Made by a program: the position numbers and the translations under genes
Shown here: piece by piece, positions 1 through 8,050 of the stretch
Numbering within the stretch: the first letter of the stretch is position 1
Layout of the letters: each line of letters opens with the position of its first letter
Source of the DNA: Nonomuraea wenchangensis
Lineage (GTDB): Bacteria; Actinomycetota; Actinomycetes; Streptosporangiales; Streptosporangiaceae
Assembly (NCBI RefSeq): GCF_900111685.1
Contig: NZ_FOHX01000003.1
Location: 186,001 to 250,000 of the forward strand
DNA: 64,000 bases
Direction of reading: 5' to 3'
Notes under the pieces: generated by a model
Told to the model about the DNA's origin: nothing
The model's input: the letters and a program-made list of their open reading frames with translations, nothing else
The model's database searches: none

Positions 1-811
1 GAACTTGCCGGATCACCTCGACATTCGGCAGGTCACGCACGATCTGATGACCGTAGGCGCCCTCGACGGCGAGGAACCGATGCTCGGGCAGGCGCGCGGC
101 GAGCTTCCAGAACAGGTCGCCGCCCTTCTCCCGGTTCAGATTGATCATCGTGATCAGATCGCCGGGAGTGGTCGCGTAGTCGGCGGCGAACACCGGCGGC
201 CTCACCACCAGCGTCTTCGACGGCTTGAGCCACTTCGGCCGCTCCGCAAACAGCGCCTCGGCCTCCGCCTGCAAGTGCATCGAGTTGTAGACCACCAGCG
301 CCGTCGACCCAGCCGCGATGTTCTTGAAGATCACCGGAGCCGGATTGTGCGCCAACACCACGAACGGGATCCCGTAGCCGCGCGCCAGCGCGCCAGCGGC
401 AGGCACGTTCTCATACTGGCTGACCACGACGTCCGCATGCCGCACCGCCGAACCGAAGTCGAGGCGGGCCGCCAGCGGAATAACCATGATCCCGTCCACG
501 TGGTACGGGTCGCGTGCCTTCCCGTAGCGGGACAGCCACACCTGCACGTCGTGGCCGCGCTCGGCGAGCGGGCGCAGCATGGAGAACAGCGCCCACTCGC
601 CGCCAGCGTTGTGATGCGGTGGCGCCGAGTGGATGCGGACGACGATCCGCTTCGGCCTGTCGGCCTTCCCCTGAAGGGCAGGCATCTCGGCCGGGCCGGC
701 AGGTGCCGCGGCCGACGTCTGGACAGGCTCGGCAGCCGGCTTCGGCGGCCTAGCCTGCCGTGGCCGCTTCGGCGGAGGATCGCCCTCCGCCGCCCTGCGA
801 CGCGGCGGCAT
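1..811 (-). CDS. GT4-like glycosyltransferase, C-terminus off window
   Basis: The minus strand is open from an ATG at 811 to the window edge (270 codons, no stop). About 50 Pro/Arg/Ala-rich residues are followed by a GT-B type N-terminal Rossmann half: strand RIVVRIHS, the HHNAGGEWALFSMLRPLAERGHDV nucleotide-sugar region (seen in part as HHNAGGEWALF), then VVVSQYENV and FVVLAHNP. Near the edge comes the start of the second half (TMINLNREKGGDLFWKLA, typical of GT4 enzymes). It would transfer a sugar from a nucleotide donor. Its start overlaps the capsid stop by one base (TGATG), so it is co-translated with the major capsid gene. This fits virion-protein glycosylation together with the transferases at 10.6-14.5 kb. 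Family call is firm; acceptor is unknown. Confidence 0.85.
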   Translation of the reverse strand, partial: MPPRRRAAEGDPPPKRPRQARPPKPAAEPVQTSAAAPAGPAEMPALQGKADRPKRIVVRIHSAPPHHNAGGEWALFSMLRPLAERGHDVQVWLSRYGKARDPYHVDGIMVIPLAARLDFGSAVRHADVVVSQYENVPAAGALARGYGIPFVVLAHNPAPVIFKNIAAGSTALVVYNSMHLQAEAEALFAERPKWLKPSKTLVVRPPVFAADYATTPGDLITMINLNREKGGDLFWKLAARLPEHRFLAVEGAYGHQIVRDLPNVEVIRQV

Positions 812-1767
812 CAGGAGATGTAGCCGTTCGTCGTGTACTTCACGAACGCCTCGACGTCGCCCACCACGAAGCCGTAGTACGCCTCCGCGAGCAGCAGCAC
901 CAGGTTCTCCTGGAACGCCGAGTGGACGCCGCCCTCCTCGTCCACGTACGTCGCCTCGGACGAGATGCGGACGGTGATGTCCATGCCGACGCCATAGGCG
1001 GCCTGCGACCAGTCGCCGCCGATCGCCCGCAGACCCGAGTCGGTCGAGGTGGACTGACGGCGGTGCTTACCCGACACGGCCCGCGAGTAGGCGAGCGGCT
1101 CACCGATGAGCGTGCCCGCGGACGCGGCGTTCGTGCCCGGCGTGGTCGTGTCCACGAAGATGGGTCGGCCGTTGGTGTCGGTGGCCAGCATGAGCTGCGG
1201 CTTCAGACGCGGGTCGGCGGCGGTGCCGGTGAAGTCCCAGTCGTCGTCCACCACCTCAGCCATACCGTTGACCAGGTCGGCGTAGATGCCGCCGTTGGCC
1301 TGGGAGGTGGTGCCGAGCTCCTGCCACTTCGTCGTCTCGATCAGGTAGTCCGAGAACGGGCCGGCGGCGCCCTTCATCGTCTTGCCGTGGATGGCGGCGT
1401 AGTCGAACGCGCGGGCGAACGCGGTCGGCAGGTCGGCCTGAAGCTGCGTCCACAGACCGGCCGCGTTGGTGTTGACGACCTCCTCCGCGACCGGGATCAG
1501 GACGGCGAGCTTCTTCGCGGTCATCTGCTTGACGTCAATGCCGCCCGAAGACAGCGGCTTACGGGCGCCCTGGCCGACCCAGTCCGCGGTCGGGACGTCG
1601 AGCGGCACGGGGATGCTGGTGGTGGCGTCGATCGCCAGCGGCGCACGACGCGCCAGCGACATGATCGCCGACTGCTCGACGCTCTTCTCGAAGATCGGCC
1701 CCGTCAGGGTGCGGGGCAGAAGAGCGTCGTTGAGGTCAGAGAGCTTGATCGGCTCGGTGACGGGCAT
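811..1767 (-). CDS. Major capsid protein (HK97 fold)
   Basis: This 318-residue protein has the layout of actinophage HK97-type capsid subunits. It has a short N-arm, SIPVPLDVPTADWVGQGA followed by KKLAVLIPVAEEVVNT (the usual E-loop to spine-helix segment), a long central domain, and a C-terminal stretch with GVGMDITVRISSEA and LLAEAYYGFVVGDVEAFVKY. There is no long N-terminal delta domain, which agrees with a separate scaffold gene just upstream (9 bp gap). No capsid maturation protease gene is visible nearby, as is common in this phage group. It follows terminase, portal, MuF and scaffold in the standard order. An ATG start with a GGAG site lies upstream. Very likely the main shell protein. 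Confidence 0.9.
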   Translation of the reverse strand: MPVTEPIKLSDLNDALLPRTLTGPIFEKSVEQSAIMSLARRAPLAIDATTSIPVPLDVPTADWVGQGARKPLSSGGIDVKQMTAKKLAVLIPVAEEVVNTNAAGLWTQLQADLPTAFARAFDYAAIHGKTMKGAAGPFSDYLIETTKWQELGTTSQANGGIYADLVNGMAEVVDDDWDFTGTAADPRLKPQLMLATDTNGRPIFVDTTTPGTNAASAGTLIGEPLAYSRAVSGKHRRQSTSTDSGLRAIGGDWSQAAYGVGMDITVRISSEATYVDEEGGVHSAFQENLVLLLAEAYYGFVVGDVEAFVKYTTNGYIS

Positions 1768-1776
1768 GGAGGCTCC

Positions 1777-2412
1777 TTATTTGCGGCCACGAAGCCGCGA
1801 ATGAAGAAACCCCGCGAACTCATCCGCGGGGCTTGACGAACGTTGCTTGTTGGCGCTGGACGCCTGTGTCATGTCAGGCGCTGGCCTGCGCTTTTCCGGC
1901 TCGGCGGCGGCCTTTGCCAGATGCGGCTTGCGGTCGAGCAGATCGGCCAGGTCGGCCTTGATCTGGTCGGCGTCGATCTCTCCGTCGTCGGAGTAGGCGC
2001 CGAACTTCTCCCGCAGGTAGGTGATCGCGTCGTCGGGGTCCTTGAATCCGTCGGCGGCCAGCGCCCGCACCTCGGCGCGCACGGCCCGCTCCAGAAGCGC
2101 CTCGGCGCGCTTCTCCGCGTTCTCGGCCCTGGCGAGAGCCTTCTCGGTCTCGCTCTTGTCCTTGTCGCGATACTCCTGGAGCTGATTCTCCAGGTCGCGC
2201 CGCGCCCTGTCCGCTTCACGCTTGGCGCGCTCGGCGTCGTTGCGGAGCTTGCGCTCCTTGGCCAGGGCAGCCTTACCGGGGGTTCCGAGCTTGTCGTCGT
2301 CGCCCGCTTCGTCGGCGCCCGTCGCGGGCTCCCGTACGGCGGTGTCGACCGTCTCCTCCTCGGACGTGGTGTCGTCGGTGGTGGTCTGCTCGGTGGTGGT
2401 GTCGTCAGCCAT
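1777..2412 (-). CDS. Capsid scaffolding protein
   Basis: A 211-residue, highly charged protein. The first 50 residues are Thr/Glu/Asp rich and probably disordered. Residues about 50-115 form a continuous coiled coil rich in Lys, Arg, Glu and Ala. A small acidic segment (DPDDAITYLREKFG...DADQIKADLADLL) follows, and the C-terminus is basic (HSRLRGRK). This matches phage GPO/scaffold proteins that chaperone capsid assembly and are then expelled; the basic tail usually contacts the capsid subunit. It lies directly before the capsid gene. Its last codons overlap a GC hairpin followed by T-rich sequence (see findings). Confidence 0.85.
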   Translation of the reverse strand: MADDTTTEQTTTDDTTSEEETVDTAVREPATGADEAGDDDKLGTPGKAALAKERKLRNDAERAKREADRARRDLENQLQEYRDKDKSETEKALARAENAEKRAEALLERAVRAEVRALAADGFKDPDDAITYLREKFGAYSDDGEIDADQIKADLADLLDRKPHLAKAAAEPEKRRPAPDMTQASSANKQRSSSPADEFAGFLHSRLRGRK

Positions 2413-2466
2413 CGCGGCCTCTCGTTGCTGGCCGAGCCGTCGCGGCTCCGGGCCTTGGGGTGATCA

Positions 2467-2520
2467 CCCCGCAGAGGCGGGGTCGGAACGCCGGAAGGCC
2501 GCGCGATGGCGGCCTTCCGG
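2467..2520. terminator. Paired GC hairpins between MuF and scaffold genes
   Basis: Two inverted repeats fill the gap between the MuF gene and the scaffold gene. The first is CCCCGC/GCGGGG at 2467-2482. The second is a perfect 12-bp stem at 2491-2502/2509-2520 with a 6-nt loop. No clear T-run follows on either strand, so an attenuator or processing site is as likely as a true terminator. Confidence 0.6.
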
Positions 2521-2534
2521 AAGCTTGAACGGGC

Positions 2535-3308
2535 CTATTCGAGCTCTTCGCCGCCGCCCTCGAACGCTTTGCGCCAGGCGCGGAGCTTGCCCTTCGTGCC
2601 GTAGACGCCTGCGGTGGATTCGGCGTACAGCCGCTCCCACTCCTGCACGTGCTCGGGCGGCTCCCAGCGCTGCCCTCTCATAATCGGAATCACATTGCAC
2701 GAGCAGTGATCGTGGAATTTGTAGTTGCCTCCGCCCTTGAACGCGCGATTGACGCGCCCACCTGCGGTTTCTTCCGAGTGGTAGACGGCGCCGCGTACGG
2801 CCATTAGCCCGCAGAAGGCGCACGGGTCGGCATCGGTGACCCTCGCCCAGCCGATCGCCTCGGGATCCTCATCCAGCGCCTCGATGATGGTGTCCCGTCC
2901 AACGTCCGCCACGAGCTTCTGGGCTGCACCTTGCGCCTTCTTCTCGGCGGCGCCCAGCCGCTGCTCGATCGGTGGCGGGTTCTCGTCCTCGGGGATCCAC
3001 AGGTCCTTCGTGGCCCACCGCAGCGATACTTCCGCCTTCCCGCCTGGGATCCCGGCCGGCGCGGGCACGAACACCCCGCGGGAGCGGGCAATGTCCCGCT
3101 CCTCGGAGTAGTAGTCGGCGGCGAGCGTCCCCGACATGCGGGCAAACGCCTCCAGCAGTTCCTTCACCGCCTCGATCCACAGTGGGATCGTGGTCGCGAA
3201 CGCGCCGAGACGGATCAGATCCCACAGCGGGCCGAGTTGCTCGGCCAGACGGGCAGACAGGGCGCGCTGGGCGGCCTGATGCTCAGCGGCCCTCGACTGC
3301 TGCGTCAT
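2535..3308 (-). CDS. MuF-like minor capsid protein
   Basis: A 257-residue head morphogenesis protein encoded right after the portal gene. The MuF signature is in the C-terminal half: ADPCAFCGLMAVRGAVY followed by KFHDHCSCNVIPI, with three clustered Cys and His residues. MuF-family proteins are minor head components bound near the portal and may be injected with DNA. The start is set at ATG 3308, because a GGAGG lies 6 bases upstream; a longer in-frame start at 3347 has no such support. It overlaps the portal C-terminus by 26 bp. No toxin domain is evident at the C-terminus. Confidence 0.85.
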   Translation of the reverse strand: MTQQSRAAEHQAAQRALSARLAEQLGPLWDLIRLGAFATTIPLWIEAVKELLEAFARMSGTLAADYYSEERDIARSRGVFVPAPAGIPGGKAEVSLRWATKDLWIPEDENPPPIEQRLGAAEKKAQGAAQKLVADVGRDTIIEALDEDPEAIGWARVTDADPCAFCGLMAVRGAVYHSEETAGGRVNRAFKGGGNYKFHDHCSCNVIPIMRGQRWEPPEHVQEWERLYAESTAGVYGTKGKLRAWRKAFEGGGEELE

Positions 3309-4722
3309 CCGCGGCCTCCGGCTCAGCCTCGCGTCCATGTGCCGCACGGCGGGCGGCGAGCTCGTTGCCGAGGTCAGTCAGCGCCTGCCGGCCCTGTGCG
3401 CGCCGTCGGTCTGCGTGGACCCGGCGCCGCTGCCCCTCGGTCAGGCCGACCATCTCCAGCGTGACGTCCGAGTCCGCGGGAAGGATGCCCGCCGCGACCA
3501 GCTTTGTCGCAGCGTCGGTCTGGCTGGCCATCGTCGGCGTGGCCGGGTTGCGCCACACCGTTTCGATGCGGCGGGACCGGTCAGGGAGGTCCCCTGTCTG
3601 GATCAGGATCGCGAGGCGGAACACCTGGCTCCATGGCGTGTTGAACAGCGTCTGCTTGCGCTCGGCGCGCTTCACCAGTTGAGCTTCGGTCGAGCGGATC
3701 GCGTCCGCCGACGCCGGATTGTCCGTGGTGTAGCCCAGGTAGTGCGGCGGCAGGCCAAGCTGGGTGGCCATGATCCGCGCGTACATGTCGATCATCCGCG
3801 TGTACACGGACGGGTCGTAGGCGGCGAACTGGCCCACGGTCGGGACCTCGCCGTCCTCGTCCCGCTCCAGCGCCAGCACGCGGCCCAAATAAGCTTCCCA
3901 GGCGCTCTTGGCGTTGCCTTCGGCGTCCTGGAACGCCGACTCGGACGCGCCGAGGATGTACCGCTGGGGGGCGCCGTAGAACTCGCGGGCGACCTCCATC
4001 CCCATCAGGGTTCGGCAGGCAGCGTCCGTGATGGACATGACCGCGTTCGTGATCTCGGATCGTCCGATCCGGTCCGCCGTCCGCTGACGGTTCGAGATCC
4101 GCACCACCGGCGGCAGCCCGAGTCCGTGGTCGTCGCGGTCGATGACCTCCCAGCCGGAGTTCGTCGCCACCACGTGGATGGACGAGTTCGGCAGGTACAG
4201 CACCGCCGCATCCTGGTCTTCGATCTTGTACAGGCGCAGCCCGCTCGTGACGGCGCGGGCTCGGGCGTCGTAGAAGACCGTCATGTCCAGCGGCGACTCG
4301 ATCGAGATCAGCGGCGGCATGTCGGCGTCCTCACTCGACCCGACCGCCGCATACGACCGGCCGTAGATCAGCGAATCGAGGTGCGCGAGCTGCGACTCGG
4401 CGACCAGCTCATTCGCCTCCGCGATCTCTTCCAGCTCGGTGGAATCGTCTGGCGCGTCCTTGTACCGCCACGCTTCGACGTCGAGCCGCTGCTCCAGCGC
4501 GTCCACACCGATCTGAGGCCACCCAATGACGGTGTGCAAGCCCTTGAGCTGCGGCGGGATCGAAATCCCCAGGTCGCGGATGAGCTGCTCGCCGTTGTAG
4601 TAGCAATCCCGCAGCTCCAGGTCGAAACGGCGCGATATCAGTTCGCTCCGCAGCACGCCGAGCAGCGCCGCCTCGTCGTCCGTCAAGGTCAGCAGCCCCA
4701 GCTCGGGAATCGTGACGGTCAC
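3283..4722 (-). CDS. Portal protein (SPP1 gp6-like)
   Basis: A 479-residue portal subunit. Features typical of the family are an N-terminal CYYNGEQLIRDLGISIPPQ segment, the LVAESQLAHLDSLIYGRSYAAVG region, TNAVMSITDAACRTLMGMEV for the stem/crown transition, and GLPPHYLGYTTDNPASADAI near the tunnel-loop helix. Portals form the dodecameric vertex through which DNA is packaged and ejected. Start is GTG 4722, which overlaps the terminase stop as GTGA; the extra N-terminal residues of the longer open frame are not homologous to portals. The charged C-terminus (about 60 residues) is Arg/Ala rich. Confidence 0.92.
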   Translation of the reverse strand: MTVTIPELGLLTLTDDEAALLGVLRSELISRRFDLELRDCYYNGEQLIRDLGISIPPQLKGLHTVIGWPQIGVDALEQRLDVEAWRYKDAPDDSTELEEIAEANELVAESQLAHLDSLIYGRSYAAVGSSEDADMPPLISIESPLDMTVFYDARARAVTSGLRLYKIEDQDAAVLYLPNSSIHVVATNSGWEVIDRDDHGLGLPPVVRISNRQRTADRIGRSEITNAVMSITDAACRTLMGMEVAREFYGAPQRYILGASESAFQDAEGNAKSAWEAYLGRVLALERDEDGEVPTVGQFAAYDPSVYTRMIDMYARIMATQLGLPPHYLGYTTDNPASADAIRSTEAQLVKRAERKQTLFNTPWSQVFRLAILIQTGDLPDRSRRIETVWRNPATPTMASQTDAATKLVAAGILPADSDVTLEMVGLTEGQRRRVHADRRRAQGRQALTDLGNELAARRAAHGREAEPEAADDAAVEGR

Positions 4723-6413
4723 CGCAGCACCACCGCCCGCCCTTGTCCTCTGCGACCCAGACCCTTGGAGATGGCGTCGAGACGTGCCTGCCACGCCAGC
4801 ATGGCCGCGATGGCGGCGTCGATCTTCCGCCGTGATGTCGGATGCTCTTTTGCGATCGTCAGCCCCGACCTCGACGGCCGGCGGCGAGCGTTCAGCATGT
4901 GGCGGGTCAGCGCGAACGACCCGTCATGAGAGAGCTCGCCGTTCACGATCGCCGCGTGCAGCTGCTCCAACGCTCTGACGACCATGTTGGTGCGGTTCAT
5001 CCACCACTCGATCGGGTGATTCTGCGACGACCGCACCCGCAGCCGCCGCCCGTACGTGTACTCCCAATCCGCGACGTACGACCGCCAGTCCGCGGCCGGG
5101 TCTGCGTAGAAGCCCACCACCCGGTAGCGCTGGAAAGCGGACCGGACTGCGGCCTCGACTTCCGGGATCGGCACCCACCAGTCGCGGCCTGCAGCGCCGT
5201 CCGGCTGCTCCCACACCGCGACCTCGAACAGGTGCCCGTCGCTGACGCGGCAGCCGATCAACGCCGTGGCGTCCGTCACCCCACGCTCGCGGTGCCGGGA
5301 ACCGTCGAACCCGAGCGTGATCCGCTCCCCGTCCGCGACCACCTTGGAGGCGTCCACGCACGCTGCCCACTCCGGCTGAGACAGCCACGAGTCCGATGCG
5401 TGCGTGACCTGGTTGCCGTAGTACTGGCGCGACGATTCGGGCGTCGTGGCCGGGTCGTGAATCTCGGCGACGATCCGGTCCAGGTCCACCCAGCCGCGAC
5501 GCTCGCACGGCGGCTCGTGGATGCGACACCCACCCGGCAGGTTCGCCGAGTCGCCGTAGGCGTAGGCCAGCCCGTTGTACAGCGACCCCGGATCCGACAT
5601 GTCGGTCTCCGGCGGCCACTCCCGGTGGTCGTACAGCAGACCCTCATCCTTGGCTCTACCCTCCAGGATCTGCTGCAGGTACTGGGCGGACGCCTCGGCA
5701 ACCGACTCCTCACCGGGCACGTAGGCGTTCGGAGCTTCGATCGATGAGCCGCCGGTCTTGCCCAGGTTCCGGCGCAGCGTCGCCGCGAGCCGCACCCCGC
5801 CGTTGACCGGCATCCACGACTCGGTCTGGTCGAGACACACATGCACGGGCCGGTTGCCCTCACGGCTAGTCGCCGCGGCGGTCACGAACTCGATCCGGCC
5901 CTTCGGCAAGGCGACGAACGTGTCCATCGGGTCGAGTCCCGGATAGGCGTCCATCACCGGGCCCTCGCGGAGCATCTCCAGCAGCGGCGCCCACGCGTTC
6001 TTCGTCTGGTCCTCGCTGGTGGCCGCGATCTGCACCCACGGGGTGCGGATGTCCGACCATGGCCGGCCCACGGGCTGCCCGTCGGCGTCCCAGCCGTCCG
6101 GGACGACGGGCCCCATCCCCTCGGCGGCGCAGATGGCGCTCAGCAGCGGAGACTTTCCCGCGCCCTTCGGCCGGCTGTAGACGGCACGCCGGTAGCGCCG
6201 CTTACCCGTAACCGGGTTGATCTCGTAGAAGGCCAGGACGAACGCCGCCTGCTCCTTCGTCAGGATCAGCGGCTCGTACTCGCTCCGGTCAGGTGCCGCG
6301 AGATGGTCCTCAATCCACGCCAGGACCTCCCAGCCCAGCGTTGGCCGCTCTCCGGGGTACGACGGACGCCACGGCAAGGGAGAACCTCCCTCACGCGTTC
6401 TCTGCGGCTCCAT
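4719..6413 (-). CDS. terL: Terminase large subunit
   Basis: A 564-residue packaging motor. The ATPase domain has Walker A SRPKGAGKS (residues 80-88) and Walker B HVCLDQTE (191-198). The RNase-H-like nuclease domain has FDGSRH with Asp370, a second Asp in YADP (438) and Asp532 in RKIDAAIAAML, the expected metal-binding set. The enzyme translocates DNA into the prohead with ATP and cuts the concatemer. It overlaps the small subunit gene by 23 bp and the portal start by 4 bp. Length and motif spacing match actinophage TerL. All catalytic residues are present. Confidence 0.96.
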   Translation of the reverse strand: MEPQRTREGGSPLPWRPSYPGERPTLGWEVLAWIEDHLAAPDRSEYEPLILTKEQAAFVLAFYEINPVTGKRRYRRAVYSRPKGAGKSPLLSAICAAEGMGPVVPDGWDADGQPVGRPWSDIRTPWVQIAATSEDQTKNAWAPLLEMLREGPVMDAYPGLDPMDTFVALPKGRIEFVTAAATSREGNRPVHVCLDQTESWMPVNGGVRLAATLRRNLGKTGGSSIEAPNAYVPGEESVAEASAQYLQQILEGRAKDEGLLYDHREWPPETDMSDPGSLYNGLAYAYGDSANLPGGCRIHEPPCERRGWVDLDRIVAEIHDPATTPESSRQYYGNQVTHASDSWLSQPEWAACVDASKVVADGERITLGFDGSRHRERGVTDATALIGCRVSDGHLFEVAVWEQPDGAAGRDWWVPIPEVEAAVRSAFQRYRVVGFYADPAADWRSYVADWEYTYGRRLRVRSSQNHPIEWWMNRTNMVVRALEQLHAAIVNGELSHDGSFALTRHMLNARRRPSRSGLTIAKEHPTSRRKIDAAIAAMLAWQARLDAISKGLGRRGQGRAVVLR

Positions 6414-6855
6414 CGGGGCGGTTCACACCGGGCAGAACCCGCAGATCCCCGTAACGCTGGCGGGCCGTCTCCTGCACGGGTGGCCGCTTGGAGTCCTTCT
6501 CGTCGGCGTCGGCGAAGACGAGCCGGAGCCTTGCGCGATCTTCAGGGGTGGCGCCGAACTTGGCCACCCGTAGCCGAACCTCGGCCGCGAGCGTCCACTG
6601 CCCCTTGGACCACATGGCGTCGTGCATGAGCGCGGTGTCGAGCAGGAAGTACCAATCCGACTCGATCATCACTTCGGCTTGAGGCGACCGCTTCCACATC
6701 TCCCACCATGCGCGAGTGCGTGGATGCCAGTCGATCTCCTCAGGGAGATCAGGCGGCTCCGCCTTCTCGAAGCGCAGCACCGTCTGCGGAACAGGATCAG
6801 CATTCGTACGAGCCCGCCGATGCGCCGGCTTGGGTGCAGGGCCACGACCAGCCAC
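6391..6855 (-). CDS. terS: Terminase small subunit
   Basis: A 154-residue protein starting MAGRGPAPKP, the usual opening of the small terminase in streptomycete-type phages. It has a basic N-tail (about 1-17) and a helical middle with WHPRTRAWWEMWKRSPQA and the WYFLLDTALMHDAMW segment seen in this family. It recognises packaging-initiation DNA and regulates TerL. GTG start at 6855 is preceded 9 bases upstream by AGGAGGTGATC, an almost complete match to the 16S anti-Shine-Dalgarno, so late translation should be strong. It overlaps TerL by 23 bp. Confidence 0.88.
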   Translation of the reverse strand: MAGRGPAPKPAHRRARTNADPVPQTVLRFEKAEPPDLPEEIDWHPRTRAWWEMWKRSPQAEVMIESDWYFLLDTALMHDAMWSKGQWTLAAEVRLRVAKFGATPEDRARLRLVFADADEKDSKRPPVQETARQRYGDLRVLPGVNRPDGAAENA

Positions 6856-7057
6856 GGAGGATCACCTCCTGAGCGAAAGGGGGTAACAGAAAGTCAAGAT
6901 CGCGAGGCCCCAGACCTGTAGCCAACCACGGCGCGTACACCTGCCGATGCCGGGCGATCCCCCCATACCGGGCATCCCCCCACCTCAGGCGGAAACCGGA
7001 CACTTGGTTGTCGCCCTGGGTGATGAGCGTGGCTGTGAGCGATGGGCATGCGCGTCA

Positions 7058-7243
7058 CTACTCGCGCCCATCAAGAGCGTGATGCACGAGCACCCAGCCC
7101 ATCGACCCGTCCTCGCGAGGCACAGGCACCACCCTTGGTCCGCACACGCACTCGGGCTCGGAGGTGGACGTGTCGTGCGCTACGAGATCACCCACAGGAT
7201 GGACGTGCAGCACGTCAGCATGCTCGACGTCAGTCATCGTCAT
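7058..7243 (-). CDS. Conserved small actinophage protein
   Basis: A 61-residue protein with the pattern HPVGDLVAHDT, ECVCGP, VPREDGSMGWVLVHHALDGRE. The ordered HD..C.CGP...DG..GWV..HH.LDGRE layout recurs in many actinophages just before the terminase genes. Function is unknown; the Cys pair and His residues might bind metal. It overlaps the next upstream gene by 14 bp. Confidence 0.8.
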   Translation of the reverse strand: MTMTDVEHADVLHVHPVGDLVAHDTSTSEPECVCGPRVVPVPREDGSMGWVLVHHALDGRE

Positions 7244-7469
7244 CCCCTACGACGAGGAACTGCTGCGCCTCGATGATGCGCTCTGCTGCCTTGATGAGCC
7301 CGTACTGGGTGATCCAGTCGAGTGCATCGCTGTCAGCTATGGCGAGCCCTGACTGTCCATCAGGGTTGACCACCTTGGCGATGAGGATGACATCGGAGAC
7401 GAGAGAACCCTCATCGAGGTCGAGGGTGACGCCCAAGCCATCGACTATGGGGCCGGCAGGCTGTTCCAT
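7230..7469 (-). CDS. Conserved hypothetical protein
   Basis: A 79-residue acidic protein (GLGVTLDLDEGSLVSDVILIAKVVNPDG, seen in pieces) ending in GDDDD. Start ATG 7469 has GAGAGGGG 6-8 bases upstream. The predicted strand-turn-strand followed by an amphipathic helix suggests a small folded domain. Similar small proteins accompany the preceding gene type in other actinophages. No function can be assigned. Confidence 0.75.
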   Translation of the reverse strand: MEQPAGPIVDGLGVTLDLDEGSLVSDVILIAKVVNPDGQSGLAIADSDALDWITQYGLIKAAERIIEAQQFLVVGDDDD

Positions 7470-7484
7470 CGCGGCCCCTCTCTG

Positions 7485-7697
7485 TCAGCGGTTTCGTCGG
7501 TCTCCCGTGTAGTAGCCGACGTTACGCATGTGGAGACGCTGGCAGAAGCCTGCTGCCCTCGGGCCCAGGTACTTCTTGAGCATGCGGTTGCAGCGGGTCC
7601 AGTCGCCCTTGGTACCCCATTTGATCTTGGCCCCGCCTTGGCCACCCGTGCTCCAGTAGCGGCGGAGGGCTTCAGCGTTGCCGCTCTTGCGTGCCAT
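7485..7697 (-). CDS. Conserved small actinophage protein (GNAEALRRYW family)
   Basis: A 70-residue basic protein with the recognisable pattern GNAEALRRYW, KIKWGTKGDWTRCNRMLKKY, and a C-terminal GFCQRLHMRNVGYYTG. This tiny family is widespread next to head genes of actinophages. Two Cys and a high positive charge suggest nucleic-acid or structural binding, but no role is known. A GAGGTGATC ribosome site lies upstream of ATG 7697. Confidence 0.82.
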   Translation of the reverse strand: MARKSGNAEALRRYWSTGGQGGAKIKWGTKGDWTRCNRMLKKYLGPRAAGFCQRLHMRNVGYYTGDRRNR

Positions 7698-7746
7698 GGT
7701 CGATCACCTCGGCGTTTCCTGTTCCCGCGATCGCTTGTGGTAGTCG

Positions 7747-8025
7747 CTAGTCTCGGTCTCCGAGGAGCCGGTCCAGCTTCGCTTCGATGCGCTCTAGGTC
7801 GCGCGCGTCTGCCTGGAACAGCAGGTGTTTCGCGCCGAGCAGCAGCGTGGCCTGGATGATGAGCTGCAGGTATTCCGACTGCCAGTTTTCGAACGTGGCC
7901 GCCCAGAACTCGGTCCAGCCCTTCTCTGCTATCTCGGGCTGCATCGCGACCGCCTGCCCGATCCATGAGCCGGCGAACAGGACGGCGAGGATGTAGACGG
8001 CGCCCCAGCGGCGGAAGTGCTTCAT
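7747..8025 (-). CDS. Small two-helix membrane protein, DUF6766-like
   Basis: A 92-residue protein with a first hydrophobic helix (AVYILAVLFAGSWIGQAVA), the WTEFWAATFENWQSEYLQL motif of DUF6766-like proteins, a second helix (LIIQATLLLGAKHLLF) and a short coiled C-terminus (LERIEAKLDRLL). The start at ATG 8025 is supported by GAGGAGG; a longer open frame upstream reads through the neighbouring gene. Two helices and a charged tail would also fit a holin, but no endolysin is in the window, so that remains a guess. Confidence 0.75.
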   Translation of the reverse strand: MKHFRRWGAVYILAVLFAGSWIGQAVAMQPEIAEKGWTEFWAATFENWQSEYLQLIIQATLLLGAKHLLFQADARDLERIEAKLDRLLGDRD

Positions 8026-8050
8026 GGTGCGCCTCCTCTGAGGGTGTTTG

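Noticed and set aside
3337..4929. 530-codon plus-strand open frame
   Set aside because: Antisense to the portal and terminase genes; open frames on the opposite strand are expected at this G+C, and its composition is Arg/Leu/Val-rich without motifs.
6797..7003. Leftward 68-codon open frame overlapping terS
   Set aside because: No ribosome site at its GTG, and it reads through the terS Shine-Dalgarno and 58 bp of terS in another frame. A nested 37-codon frame (ATG near 6976) with GGTGGGGGG is also only positional evidence.
7747..8025. Definite holin assignment
   Set aside because: Two membrane helices are compatible, but no endolysin is nearby and the sequence matches DUF6766-like proteins, so only a membrane protein is claimed.
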